From: Chitinophagaceae bacterium
Lineage (GTDB): Bacteria > Bacteroidota > Bacteroidia > Chitinophagales > Chitinophagaceae
Assembly: GCA_025362915.1 (NCBI GenBank)
Contig: JANYEU010000159.1
Location: 1 to 17,541, forward strand
DNA: 17,541 bases
Direction of reading: 5' to 3'
Below are positions 1 to 6,961 of this stretch, in pieces. The notes beneath the pieces are model-generated. The model saw only the letters and a program-made list of their open reading frames with translations. It did not search any database and had not been told where the DNA came from. The position numbers were made by a program, and so were the translations under genes. How positions within the stretch are numbered: the stretch's first letter is position 1; every line of letters begins with the position of its first letter.

Positions 1-1
1 G

Positions 2-1330
2 AGTAAGTGGGATGCCTCCGGACAGATACCAGACCGTGCGGTTGATAAGGGTTTAATTGATTTCTATGGTGCAATAGATCCTTTTGAAGGGGGCATCACC
101 TATCGTACCAATGCCAATGTAGCACTCACCACAACATTGAATAATGGGGGATTGATTAAGAACCAACTCTATTATTCCAACTACAATTTCGATCTCCACA
201 CCAACTTTACCTTCTTCTTGGTGGATACCATTAATGGTGATGAAATCAGGCAAAAGGAGGCAAGGGATATGGCGGGATATAACGGTAGTTATACCCAGAC
301 AAGTTATATTGGCAATGTAAAAGTAGCTACTGAAGCAGGCATTAATGTACGTACAGACTTTACGCACAACACTGGATTATCGCATACGGTTGATAGGTTT
401 ACAACCCTCAACCAAATAAAACTGGGTGATATTACCGAAGTAAACATCGCCCCATACATAAGCGAAACGTTTAGTATTACCAAGCAGCTTACCCTGAATG
501 CAGGGCTTCGTTTCGATCAATTCTATCATCAATACAATAACAAATTGGCAAGCGATACCACACTCAATGGCATCGGTATCTATAAGGCAAATGCCAATAC
601 TTTTAGTCCAAAATTTAGTTTGTATTACCATGTAGATAACAACTTGCAGTTTTATATAACTGCTGGTAGGGGATTTCATTCCAATGATACAAGGGCGGTT
701 GTAGTAACCCACGGCTATGAAGTTTTGCCAAAAGCAGATGGTGTGGATGTTGGCACAGTTTATAAACCATTCAAGAGTTTGTTGCTCAACGCCGCCGTTT
801 GGTATATTTATCTAGGGCAGGAGTTTGTTTATGGCGGCGATGGTGGCGATGTAACGTTTAATGGAAAAACCCGTCGTCTAGGATTTGACTTTACTGGTCG
901 TTATCAACCCCTTTCTTCTTTGTACATTGATGTGGATATAAACCATGCCCATGGGCGGGTAGTAGATGCTACAAAAGGGCAGGATTATATTCCGCTGGCA
1001 CCAGTTTGGACAAGTACTGGCGGCATTACCTACCTTACTAAAAAAGGTTTTAATGGCAGTTTGCGATACAGATATGTGGGAGACAGAGCGGGTAATGAAG
1101 ATTATAACCTTACTGCCGTAGGCTATTTTATTACCGATGGGGTAGTTAATTATACCACCAAGAAATATGATTTTGGCATTGTAATAACCAATGTACTAAA
1201 CACCAGTTGGAAGGAAACACAGTTTGATACGGTTACCCGCCTTAAAGGTGAAGCACATGCTGTAGATGAAATGTGCTTTACCCCCGGAACACCCTTCTCA
1301 TTAAAAGCAAGTGTGACTTATAGGTTTTAG
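2..1330 (+). CDS. TonB-dependent outer-membrane receptor, C-terminal beta-barrel (5' partial)
   Basis: The reading frame is open from base 2 to the stop at 1328-1330, so about 443 residues are visible and the true start lies left of the window. The visible part consists of alternating hydrophobic/aromatic strands and polar turns with many Tyr, Asn, Thr and Gly residues (for example GLRFDQFYHQYNN, ITAGRGFHSND, GSLRYRYVGDRAG), as in the barrel of TonB-dependent receptors. It ends in VTYRF with a terminal Phe, the usual outer-membrane insertion signal. The plug domain and any TonB box are outside the window. The family imports siderophores, vitamins, glycans or metals through the outer membrane with TonB energy; the substrate cannot be told from this part, and no SusD partner follows. 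Internal Met or TTG codons are not real starts. Family assignment is firm, substrate unknown. Confidence 0.85.
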   Translation, partial: SKWDASGQIPDRAVDKGLIDFYGAIDPFEGGITYRTNANVALTTTLNNGGLIKNQLYYSNYNFDLHTNFTFFLVDTINGDEIRQKEARDMAGYNGSYTQTSYIGNVKVATEAGINVRTDFTHNTGLSHTVDRFTTLNQIKLGDITEVNIAPYISETFSITKQLTLNAGLRFDQFYHQYNNKLASDTTLNGIGIYKANANTFSPKFSLYYHVDNNLQFYITAGRGFHSNDTRAVVVTHGYEVLPKADGVDVGTVYKPFKSLLLNAAVWYIYLGQEFVYGGDGGDVTFNGKTRRLGFDFTGRYQPLSSLYIDVDINHAHGRVVDATKGQDYIPLAPVWTSTGGITYLTKKGFNGSLRYRYVGDRAGNEDYNLTAVGYFITDGVVNYTTKKYDFGIVITNVLNTSWKETQFDTVTRLKGEAHAVDEMCFTPGTPFSLKASVTYRF

Positions 1331-1358
1331 GAGGGAATAGGCGTAGATTATAAAAAGG

Positions 1359-1402
1359 AGGGCTACTTAGGCAATGATAATTGTTATTGCCTAAGCAGCC
1401 CT
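1359..1402. terminator. Rho-independent, probably bidirectional terminator
   Basis: A 17-bp inverted repeat with one mismatch (arms 1359-1375 and 1386-1402, core CTTAGGCAAT/ATTGCCTAAG) encloses a 10-base loop. Read on the minus strand the stem is followed by CCTTTTTAT, a good U-tract, so it suits the minus-strand gene ending at 1423. It can also stop the plus-strand receptor transcript ending at 1330. Confidence 0.8.
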
Positions 1403-1422
1403 AATGGTTTGAACGCTTCAAA

Positions 1423-1983
1423 TTAAGCTTCCAGTTGATCGAGAACTACAACAAAAGCATGATATATTTTTCTTAGTTCTATTGGGTCTACAATGGCTAA
1501 ATCACTTGAGAATTCCAATTTATATTCTTTTTCATTAGAGTGAGAAATATGATGACTTGTAATGCCAAATGAAAAGTCTGTCAATGATTCAAAAACACTT
1601 CTCACTTCACTGTCCGCAAAAAGTTGCTTTACTTTTTCTTCATTGTTAGACTTAACAATTACCTTTTCATCAAACTCAATATAACCGGTTTCAATGTCTT
1701 GCATACCCAAAAACTTACCTATTTCATCAAGGAACCCTTCATGGTGGATGGCAAAGCTAAAATCATCCTTTACCCCATGCAATACAGCACTTATTAATGT
1801 ACTTTCATACCCACCTTCAAAACCGCCTCCTGGATCAAAATCTATATCTACTAAAACTTCCCTCTTACCTTGTTTCAAGATGGGTGGGTATTCATAAATC
1901 CATTCATCTCCAGCTAAATCTGTTGTTACTTGTTGCCAAATTTCATCTTCTGTATTCCCTTCTATAATTTGTTGACTTTTCAT
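1423..1983 (-). CDS. Hypothetical acidic cytosolic protein, 186 aa
   Basis: I do not recognise this family. The protein is acidic, has no signal peptide and no membrane segment. Residues 1-30 are rich in acidic and polar residues (EGNTEDEIWQQV). A Gly-rich stretch DFDPGGGFEGGYE lies near residues 49-61. The second half has the pattern YIEFDEKVIVKSNNEEKVKQ followed by a predicted helix, then a beta stretch (SFGITSHHIS), and ends in a hydrophobic helix YHAFVVVLDQL. This alternation suggests a small alpha/beta fold. The start at 1983 is the first Met and has an A-rich upstream (GGAAAAGTAATTAT on the minus strand). It lies 94 bp downstream of the beta-mannosidase stop on the same strand, so co-transcription is possible, and it is closed by the terminator at 1359-1402. 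Coding status is supported by length and composition; function unknown. Confidence 0.7.
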   Translation of the reverse strand: MKSQQIIEGNTEDEIWQQVTTDLAGDEWIYEYPPILKQGKREVLVDIDFDPGGGFEGGYESTLISAVLHGVKDDFSFAIHHEGFLDEIGKFLGMQDIETGYIEFDEKVIVKSNNEEKVKQLFADSEVRSVFESLTDFSFGITSHHISHSNEKEYKLEFSSDLAIVDPIELRKIYHAFVVVLDQLEA

Positions 1984-2077
1984 ATAATTACTTTTCCTTA
2001 GTTAATGCAAAAACCACTCCACATACAGCGAAGAGACATAAGTCTTTTGTTAATTCAAAGGGTGTCCTCATTCCCTT

Positions 2078-4591
2078 CTAGAACAAATCCGCCAATGTCT
2101 TCACTACTATTTTTTTATTTAGTTCCTGCACGGCACTGTCAATGGTAATTATCTTCTTTTCATTGGGTAATAAGTCAAAATAGTTATCGCTATAATGAAC
2201 CTGCTTGCCCGGAATATTCAACTGTACATACTTGGCAAATCCATTGCTGGAAATGGAGAAACTGGTACTACTGATGGGCTGAACCTGTATATATGGCTTG
2301 TATAGTTTCAGATTTTGTGGTGTGCTAAACGTAAAATGGGTTTCGGAAACCGTTTTTCCAACACTCACAAAAGTTGCCTTGGCATACAAACCATTTGTTT
2401 CGGTACGTTTACTTACCCAATTGCCAATATCCACAATGGTTGTCGTTTGCTTCACAGCCGTTAAGGGGATGTCTATCTTGTCATACTCTTTCCCTGAGAA
2501 ATCATGGATGGATAAATGTAACACACCTGGAATATTCTTCAATAAATCGTTGGTTACATTCACTGCCCAGTTCTTTTTATCCGTAGAATCCAGTGTTATC
2601 AATACATCGGCATAAGCATCCTTTATACCAAACATCGCCGCCTTCCAGTTGTTGTAACAATCCACGGTGCTCCAACTAGCCACTGGCCAGCAATCGTTCA
2701 ATTGCCAATACAATGTACCCATATTGGTGGGCATCTTACTACGATGGATTTGTATGGACGTACTAAAAACATAGTGCTGCATACACTGTGTGGCATAGAT
2801 ATAATCTATAAAGTTCTTTGGTTGAGGCATGTATTGATTGATATAACTCTGCATTAAAGGGTATCCTTTTCCATGTTTCTGATGGGTGCGCATGGTGGCA
2901 GATGTTGTATCATAATCCTCCGGCAGTGCATATTTCTCTACGGTAGAAAGTTCAGGCATCGATTCCATTCCATATTCACTTACAAACCTTCCTGTCTTTT
3001 CATGAAATACTTCTGCCGGTTCCTCATAGCCCCACAAACCCCAATAGTGCGAATCGCCATTGGTAATACTTTCCTTTTTTGTCCAGCTAAACAACGGCGA
3101 AGAAGGTATAAAACTGATGCTGTTATCGTATTGCGCAATGGTAGTCGGTATCACATCCAAAAACAATTTCTTATAGGCCGCATCTATTCTTGCTTCCTCC
3201 TGCGGCTTGTCCTTAAACTTCCACCGCCACCAATTATTCCAACCTTCATCCACCTCATTACTTCCACAATACAACGCCAACGAAGGATGATTGCGCAAAC
3301 GGGTGATATTATCTGCCAGTTCTGCCTGCACATTCTTTAAGAACGCCTCATCATCGGGGTACATCGCACAGGCAAAAGCCATATCCTGCCACACCAATAT
3401 CCCCTCCTCATCACAAAGATTATATAGGTCGTCACTTTCATAAATACCCCCACCCCACACACGCAGCATATTCATGTTTGCCTCCTTTGCATTGGCAACT
3501 TGTTTCTTATAAGTATCGTAAGTTATCCTTGGCAGGAAAGGATTGCACGGAATAAAGTTTGCGCCCTTCATATAAACAGGAATACCATTCAACTTAAAAT
3601 AAAAACTCTGCCCCACTTCATCCTTTTCCTGCATTAGTTGGATGGTACGCAGCCCAAGCTTCTTTTCTATATCAGTTGTTTCAGTAGCTCTATTCACCGT
3701 AGTTTGAATAGAAGAGACTGTAGTATATAGATAAGGCTTACCCAATTGATACGTCCACCATTTCTTAGGATTCAGAACGTTGAAATCAAGCGTCACATCG
3801 TTTATTCCCTTATGCAGAACCATTGTTCTATTGACTGAAAAAGCAGGAACCGCTGCCTTATCCTGCAAATGGATACTGACTGTATTTGATTCATTTGCTT
3901 CTATTTGATAAGTTGCTTTTACAGTAGCTAATTTATCAGTCAATGAGGTGACGGTAAAATGCACATCATTCACCTTCATATAATCCCAAGCATTCAGTTT
4001 AATGTTCTTCCATACACCGCAGGTAGTAAACTTTGGTCCCCAATCCCAGCCAAAACTATACTGCGCCTTACGTACATACATCCGTGGATAATCGAGTGTG
4101 GGCCATGCAAAAGGCAAATCCTTTTGTGCCAACTCCTCTACCTTATTCTGTGCCGAATGAAACTTTATGTATAGATAATTTGTTGATTTCAACCACTGCT
4201 TCACGTCCACCTTCCAAGTACGGAACATATTGTCCGCATCCAATATTTTAGTCCCGTTTAAATACACTTCAGCATAAGTATCCAATCCCTCAAACACCAA
4301 TTCTACATGGTTCCTTTGCAGAACAAGACTCGAAGTTGTAAAGTTTGTCTGGTATTCCCAATCTTCCCTATCCACCCATTGTATCTTGCTTTCATTATCA
4401 CGATAGAAAGGGTCTGGAATCTTATTATTGCTTAATAAATCAGTATGCACCGTACCCGGAACGGTAGCTGCCATCCATCCGCCAGTATCTCCCACCTTTC
4501 TAAATTGCCAATTGGAAATAAGTATTTGGGATTGACTAAAACCAATAGCCATATATAAAACTAAAATGAATAGAAAAGAGCGTTTCTTCAT
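2078..4591 (-). CDS. Secreted beta-mannosidase, glycoside hydrolase family 2
   Basis: GH2 beta-mannosidases remove terminal beta-D-mannose from mannans and N-glycan cores by a retaining mechanism. The protein has the N-terminal jelly-roll sugar-binding domain (about residues 20-195, with VPGTVHTDLL and the FGWDWGP signature), an Ig-like middle domain, and a TIM barrel (about 320-620). The acid/base Glu is E446 in GSNEVDEG and the nucleophile is E539 in VSEYGMES, counted from the start chosen here. I chose the Met at 4591 because it begins a clean signal peptide (MKKRSFLFILVLYMAIGFSQ) leading into the ILISNWQFRK mature start. A longer frame up to 4684 adds 31 residues that would bury the signal peptide. 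The resulting 837 aa is normal for the family. There is no lipobox Cys, so a periplasmic or secreted enzyme is inferred. No SusC/SusD pair adjoins, so it is not an obvious polysaccharide utilisation locus. Confidence 0.93.
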   Translation of the reverse strand: MKKRSFLFILVLYMAIGFSQSQILISNWQFRKVGDTGGWMAATVPGTVHTDLLSNNKIPDPFYRDNESKIQWVDREDWEYQTNFTTSSLVLQRNHVELVFEGLDTYAEVYLNGTKILDADNMFRTWKVDVKQWLKSTNYLYIKFHSAQNKVEELAQKDLPFAWPTLDYPRMYVRKAQYSFGWDWGPKFTTCGVWKNIKLNAWDYMKVNDVHFTVTSLTDKLATVKATYQIEANESNTVSIHLQDKAAVPAFSVNRTMVLHKGINDVTLDFNVLNPKKWWTYQLGKPYLYTTVSSIQTTVNRATETTDIEKKLGLRTIQLMQEKDEVGQSFYFKLNGIPVYMKGANFIPCNPFLPRITYDTYKKQVANAKEANMNMLRVWGGGIYESDDLYNLCDEEGILVWQDMAFACAMYPDDEAFLKNVQAELADNITRLRNHPSLALYCGSNEVDEGWNNWWRWKFKDKPQEEARIDAAYKKLFLDVIPTTIAQYDNSISFIPSSPLFSWTKKESITNGDSHYWGLWGYEEPAEVFHEKTGRFVSEYGMESMPELSTVEKYALPEDYDTTSATMRTHQKHGKGYPLMQSYINQYMPQPKNFIDYIYATQCMQHYVFSTSIQIHRSKMPTNMGTLYWQLNDCWPVASWSTVDCYNNWKAAMFGIKDAYADVLITLDSTDKKNWAVNVTNDLLKNIPGVLHLSIHDFSGKEYDKIDIPLTAVKQTTTIVDIGNWVSKRTETNGLYAKATFVSVGKTVSETHFTFSTPQNLKLYKPYIQVQPISSTSFSISSNGFAKYVQLNIPGKQVHYSDNYFDLLPNEKKIITIDSAVQELNKKIVVKTLADLF

Positions 4592-4596
4592 ACAAA

Positions 4597-4604
4597 CAAA
4601 GTTA
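4597..4604 (-). promoter_or_regulatory. Candidate Bacteroidota -7 element TAACTTTG
   Basis: The minus strand reads TAACTTTG, an exact match to the Bacteroidota TAnnTTTG element, a few bases upstream of the beta-mannosidase ATG at 4591. No TTG -33 element is seen at the usual distance. The spacing would give an almost leaderless transcript, so this may be chance. Confidence 0.3.
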
Positions 4605-4697
4605 TTGTGTAGGGTTGATAAAAGGTTATTGAAATATTGTAGCATTAATATCTGGGTAATCATTTGCGAGCTTAATGTGTGCATTGCAAACTCACAA

Positions 4698-5090
4698 CTA
4701 ATTAAAAATAAAAGATCGTATTATCAGGTAAGAAAAAATAAAGATAAAAGGGCTAAGTGAAAAAATAAGAGATAATCTGAGTCTTTCTTTAGGCGTAGCA
4801 GAAAATTCACTCAAAAGAACAGTTGTTCTTTCTTTTGAGTAAATGAAACTAAGAATAAAGTAAATGATACTTAATGAAACTATAACATACATTTTTAGGA
4901 TATAGCGTTTTTGGTTAAACACAAAACTTAAATCTATTACCCCACAATGACCAATTATATCTATCAGTGTAAGAAGAAAAAGGCCTAAACTAAAGCTAAA
5001 CCAAAAAAGAGATACTACTCTTTGTGATTTCCTTTGAGTATCAGATGCACCAGCAATGATATTTATATAAAGTTTATTAATCAATGTCAT
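4698..5090 (-). CDS. Small three-helix membrane protein, 130 aa, unknown function
   Basis: No family is recognised. Starting from the Met at 5090 (MTLINKLYINIIAG), the protein has three hydrophobic segments: VVSLFWFSFSLGLFLLTLI, ILKMYVIVSLSIIYFILSFI and LSLIFSLSPFIFIFSYLII, with a charged stretch KERTTVLLSEFSATPKERLR between the second and third. A longer frame reaches 5150, but its extra 20 residues (VKNTQHWKVGNT) are encoded by the repeat element at 5110-5229; the second repeat copy gives nearly the same peptide out of context, so I chose the shorter start. The gene is divergent from nothing nearby, lies about 107 bp upstream of the beta-mannosidase start on the same strand, and is AT-rich. 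It could be a recently arrived accessory gene. Confidence 0.6.
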   Translation of the reverse strand: MTLINKLYINIIAGASDTQRKSQRVVSLFWFSFSLGLFLLTLIDIIGHCGVIDLSFVFNQKRYILKMYVIVSLSIIYFILSFIYSKERTTVLLSEFSATPKERLRLSLIFSLSPFIFIFSYLIIRSFIFN

Positions 5091-5109
5091 ATAACGTAAT
5101 ACTTTTATC

Positions 5110-5229
5110 GTGTTCCCCACTTTCCAATGTTGGGTATTCTTCACCCACATCCTTTCAATAACATTTTCTACTTATCTCTTACATCCTATCCTTATAGTTA
5201 TGGGTGAAGAATGCCCAACAATAGCAATA
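5110..5229. repeat. Left copy of ~120-bp inverted-repeat element
   Basis: Begins GTGTTCCCCACTTTCCAATG and ends CCCAACAATAGCAATA. It contains a 20-bp inverted repeat with one mismatch (arms 5128-5147 and 5201-5220, TGTTGGGTATTCTTCACCCA and its complement) around a 53-base centre. A diverged direct copy lies at 5625-5744; by eye about four in five bases agree. The shape fits a short non-autonomous element or a palindromic repeat family. No transposase is present. Confidence 0.75.
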
Positions 5230-5341
5230 AGAAGCACACACAAATTAAACAGTTCTGGCTTACATTTTCTTTTTTTATTTCTGGATCAACGGGTTTGCAT
5301 GGCAGTATTGCATTGTTTTGTGGCTTCTGCAACAGCCTTTC

Positions 5342-5611
5342 TCGTTCAAAAAACGTATTGTATGTCAAGGGGACTCTCCCTTAGCTATAAAAACGCTTTT
5401 TTACTGTCATGGGAGAACTCCCATGGCATACAATACGCGTTTTTATAGCAAGAGGAGAACTCCCATAAGAGAAAAAAAGCTTTTTTATTGTCATGGGAGT
5501 TCTCCCATTGCATACATTACGCTTATTTACTGTCATAGGAGTACTCCCATCGCATACATTACGCGTTTTTACTGGCATGGGAGAGTCCCCTTGCCATACA
5601 ATACGTTTTTT
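5342..5611. repeat. Tandem array of 42-bp hairpin units inside a 33-bp terminal inverted repeat
   Basis: Successive 42-bp units start at 5342 (diverged), 5384, 5426, 5468, 5510 and 5552, with a partial unit at 5594. Each full unit has a linker resembling GCATACAATACGCGTTTTTA and a short palindrome of the form CATGGGAGnnCTCCCATG. The two ends of the array form an inverted repeat (5348-5380 with 5579-5611) matching at 32 of 33 positions. Because 42 is a multiple of 3, both strands stay open and give 14-residue repeats such as GSSPM..K/GSTPMTV; I treat these as by-products. About 110 bp of unremarkable AT-rich sequence (5230-5341) precede it. Confidence 0.88.
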
Positions 5612-5624
5612 GTCGCCTTCGTTG

Positions 5625-5744
5625 GTGTTCCCCACTCGCCAATGTTGTGTGTTTTTCACCAATATCATTTCAATAAAGTTTTACTTATCTCTTTACCTTC
5701 TATCATTATAGTTGTTGGTTAAAAACTCCCAACAATAGCGATAC
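5625..5744. repeat. Right copy of ~120-bp inverted-repeat element
   Basis: Direct repeat of 5110-5229, same orientation (GTGTTCCCCACTCGCCAATG ... CCCAACAATAGCGATA). Its internal inverted repeat is more decayed (TGTTGTGTGTTTTTCACCAA against TTGGTTAAAAACTCCCAACA). Together the two copies bracket the 42-bp array. Confidence 0.72.
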
Positions 5745-5840
5745 ATATAAACCGAAATGAATAGAAAATAGCTCTTTTTGATACAAACGAAGTCATTATG
5801 TGAGTCTGATATACCGTTATTGAAATACTATAGTACTTAA
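5732..5840 (-). pseudogene. Decayed duplicate of the beta-mannosidase 5' region
   Basis: This stretch aligns in the same orientation with 4542-4648, which holds the promoter, start codon and signal-peptide codons of the beta-mannosidase. On the minus strand both read a TATTTCAATAAC block, then a TTTGTAT block, then TTTTCTATTCATTT. In this copy the ATG has become ATC, the TAACTTTG element has become TGACTTCG, and the signal-peptide frame is shifted by a one-base loss. Similarity is roughly three quarters by eye and ends where the right repeat element begins. It is a relic, not a gene. Confidence 0.65.
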
Positions 5841-5903
5841 AAACAGGTTGCATAACACTACATAAATTTTATATCTTCCCAAAACAAGTAAATATCATTT
5901 CAA

Positions 5904-5986
5904 CGATAGGAGAAATCTCATGGAATAATATCAGTAACTTTATGGTATGATTTTTACTATTGGTTATGGTTAGATTTCTCCAATCG
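5904..5986. promoter_or_regulatory. Inverted repeat in the ppk2 leader
   Basis: Arms 5904-5918 (CGATAGGAGAAATCT) and 5972-5986 (AGATTTCTCCAATCG) are complementary at 14 of 15 positions, with 53 bases between, ending 25 bp before the ppk2 start. It could be an operator pair or an mRNA stem. Nothing else is seen in 5841-6011. Confidence 0.45.
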
Positions 5987-6011
5987 GGGAAATGACAGGG
6001 AAACTAGGAAG

Positions 6012-6809
6012 ATGGTTAAAAACACAAAAAGCAGGTTGCACTTAAATATAAGCTATATGAAAAAGAAAGAAAAAGAGATATTACATCACCTATATATAGA
6101 ATTGGTGAAGTTGCAAAAGGAAATCATTGCTTCAAACCTGAAACTATTAATAGTATTGGAGGGAAGGGATGCAGCAGGAAAGGATGGTACGATAAAAAAC
6201 ATTATCAAACACCTTAGTCCAAGGGAAACGAGGGTGGTTGCCCTCAGCAAACCGTCGGATAGGGAAGTGAGGGAATGGTATTTTCAACGTTATGCGACCG
6301 AATTGCCAGTTTTGGGCGAGATGGTTATCTTTAACCGAAGCTGGTATAACCGTGCAGGGGTGGAAAAGGTGATGGGCTTTTGTTCTGATAAAGAATATCA
6401 ACTGTTTTTTGGCACGGTTGGGCCATTTGAGAAGATGTTGGTGGATGAAGGTTTTGTAATAATGAAATATTATCTGGACATCAGCAAACACGAACAGGAA
6501 AAACGATTGGAAGACCGAAAGAAAGATCCTTTGAAGCAATGGAAAATAAGCCCTATTGATAAGGATGCACAGAAAAACTGGAAAGAATATTCGGAAGTAC
6601 GGAACGAAATGGTACTGAAAACCAATTTCTTGCACGCGCCGTGGTTTATAGTGGATGCGGAGGATAAGGATGCTGCACATATTGCGGTGATAAAGCATTT
6701 GTTGGGGCATTTAAAATACAAAGGCAAGGACAAATCATTATTAAAGCATGTATCTGAACTGGTTTATCCTGCCACGCCAGAAAATATTGAAGAAAAGCTT
6801 TACCGATAG
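6012..6809 (+). CDS. ppk2: Polyphosphate kinase 2 (PPK2) family protein
   Basis: PPK2 enzymes transfer phosphate between inorganic polyphosphate and nucleotides, mostly making NTP or NDP from polyphosphate in the cytosol. All signature motifs are present: Walker A EGRDAAGKDG (residues 50-59), Walker B FNRSWYNRAGVE (107-118) and the lid RKKDPLKQWKISPID (169-183). Length is 265 aa, as for one-domain PPK2s. The first Met at 6012 follows AGGAAG at a reasonable distance. A second Met at residue 16 (MKKKEKEILHHLYIELVKLQ) matches the usual N-terminus of the family and could be the true start, at base 6057. The nucleotide preference (ADP, GDP or AMP) cannot be set from motifs alone. It is monocistronic by spacing: repeat-rich DNA upstream, a weak hairpin and a separate promoter element before ilvA. 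Confidence 0.93.
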   Translation: MVKNTKSRLHLNISYMKKKEKEILHHLYIELVKLQKEIIASNLKLLIVLEGRDAAGKDGTIKNIIKHLSPRETRVVALSKPSDREVREWYFQRYATELPVLGEMVIFNRSWYNRAGVEKVMGFCSDKEYQLFFGTVGPFEKMLVDEGFVIMKYYLDISKHEQEKRLEDRKKDPLKQWKISPIDKDAQKNWKEYSEVRNEMVLKTNFLHAPWFIVDAEDKDAAHIAVIKHLLGHLKYKGKDKSLLKHVSELVYPATPENIEEKLYR

Positions 6810-6849
6810 CGAATTATTTTGGCGATGTCTTCTTTATGTATAATATTAC

Positions 6850-6870
6850 TGGTGGAATACCCGCCATTTT
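6850..6870 (+). terminator. Weak terminator after ppk2
   Basis: TGGTGG/CCGCCA forms a 6-bp stem (one G-U pair) with loop AATAC followed by TTTTCTCCT. The stem is short, so efficiency is doubtful. Confidence 0.35.
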
Positions 6871-6932
6871 CTCCTATTACCCTCACTATCTAATAAAGAC
6901 TTGCAAACTATACTTACAATAAAAGTTTGAAG

Positions 6933-6940
6933 TACCTTTG
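6933..6940 (+). promoter_or_regulatory. Candidate Bacteroidota -7 element TACCTTTG for ilvA
   Basis: TACCTTTG matches the Bacteroidota TAnnTTTG consensus and lies 21 bp before the ilvA ATG. The nearest upstream TTG (6901) is too far for an ideal -33 element. Confidence 0.4.
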
Positions 6941-6961
6941 ATAGTAATAAAAAAGTAACCG

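Noticed and set aside
2058..2077. Terminator just after beta-mannosidase
   Set aside because: Only a 5-bp AAGGG/CCCTT stem with a 10-base loop and no U-tract.
4592..4684. 31-residue N-terminal extension of beta-mannosidase
   Set aside because: It would place the signal peptide inside the protein; the Met at 4591 gives a normal signal peptide and family length.
5342..5611. Possible CRISPR array
   Set aside because: Units are contiguous 42-bp repeats without unique spacers, and no cas genes are present.
5318..5722. 134-aa plus-strand and 95-aa minus-strand frames with 14-residue repeats
   Set aside because: They result from a 42-bp palindromic repeat that keeps both strands open. There is no leader, no fold-like composition, and part of each frame lies in the flanking repeat element.
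6147..6733. Long minus-strand frames inside ppk2, and similar antisense frames inside ilvA, kdpB and the histidine kinase gene
   Set aside because: They lie fully opposite well-supported genes and show no family features.
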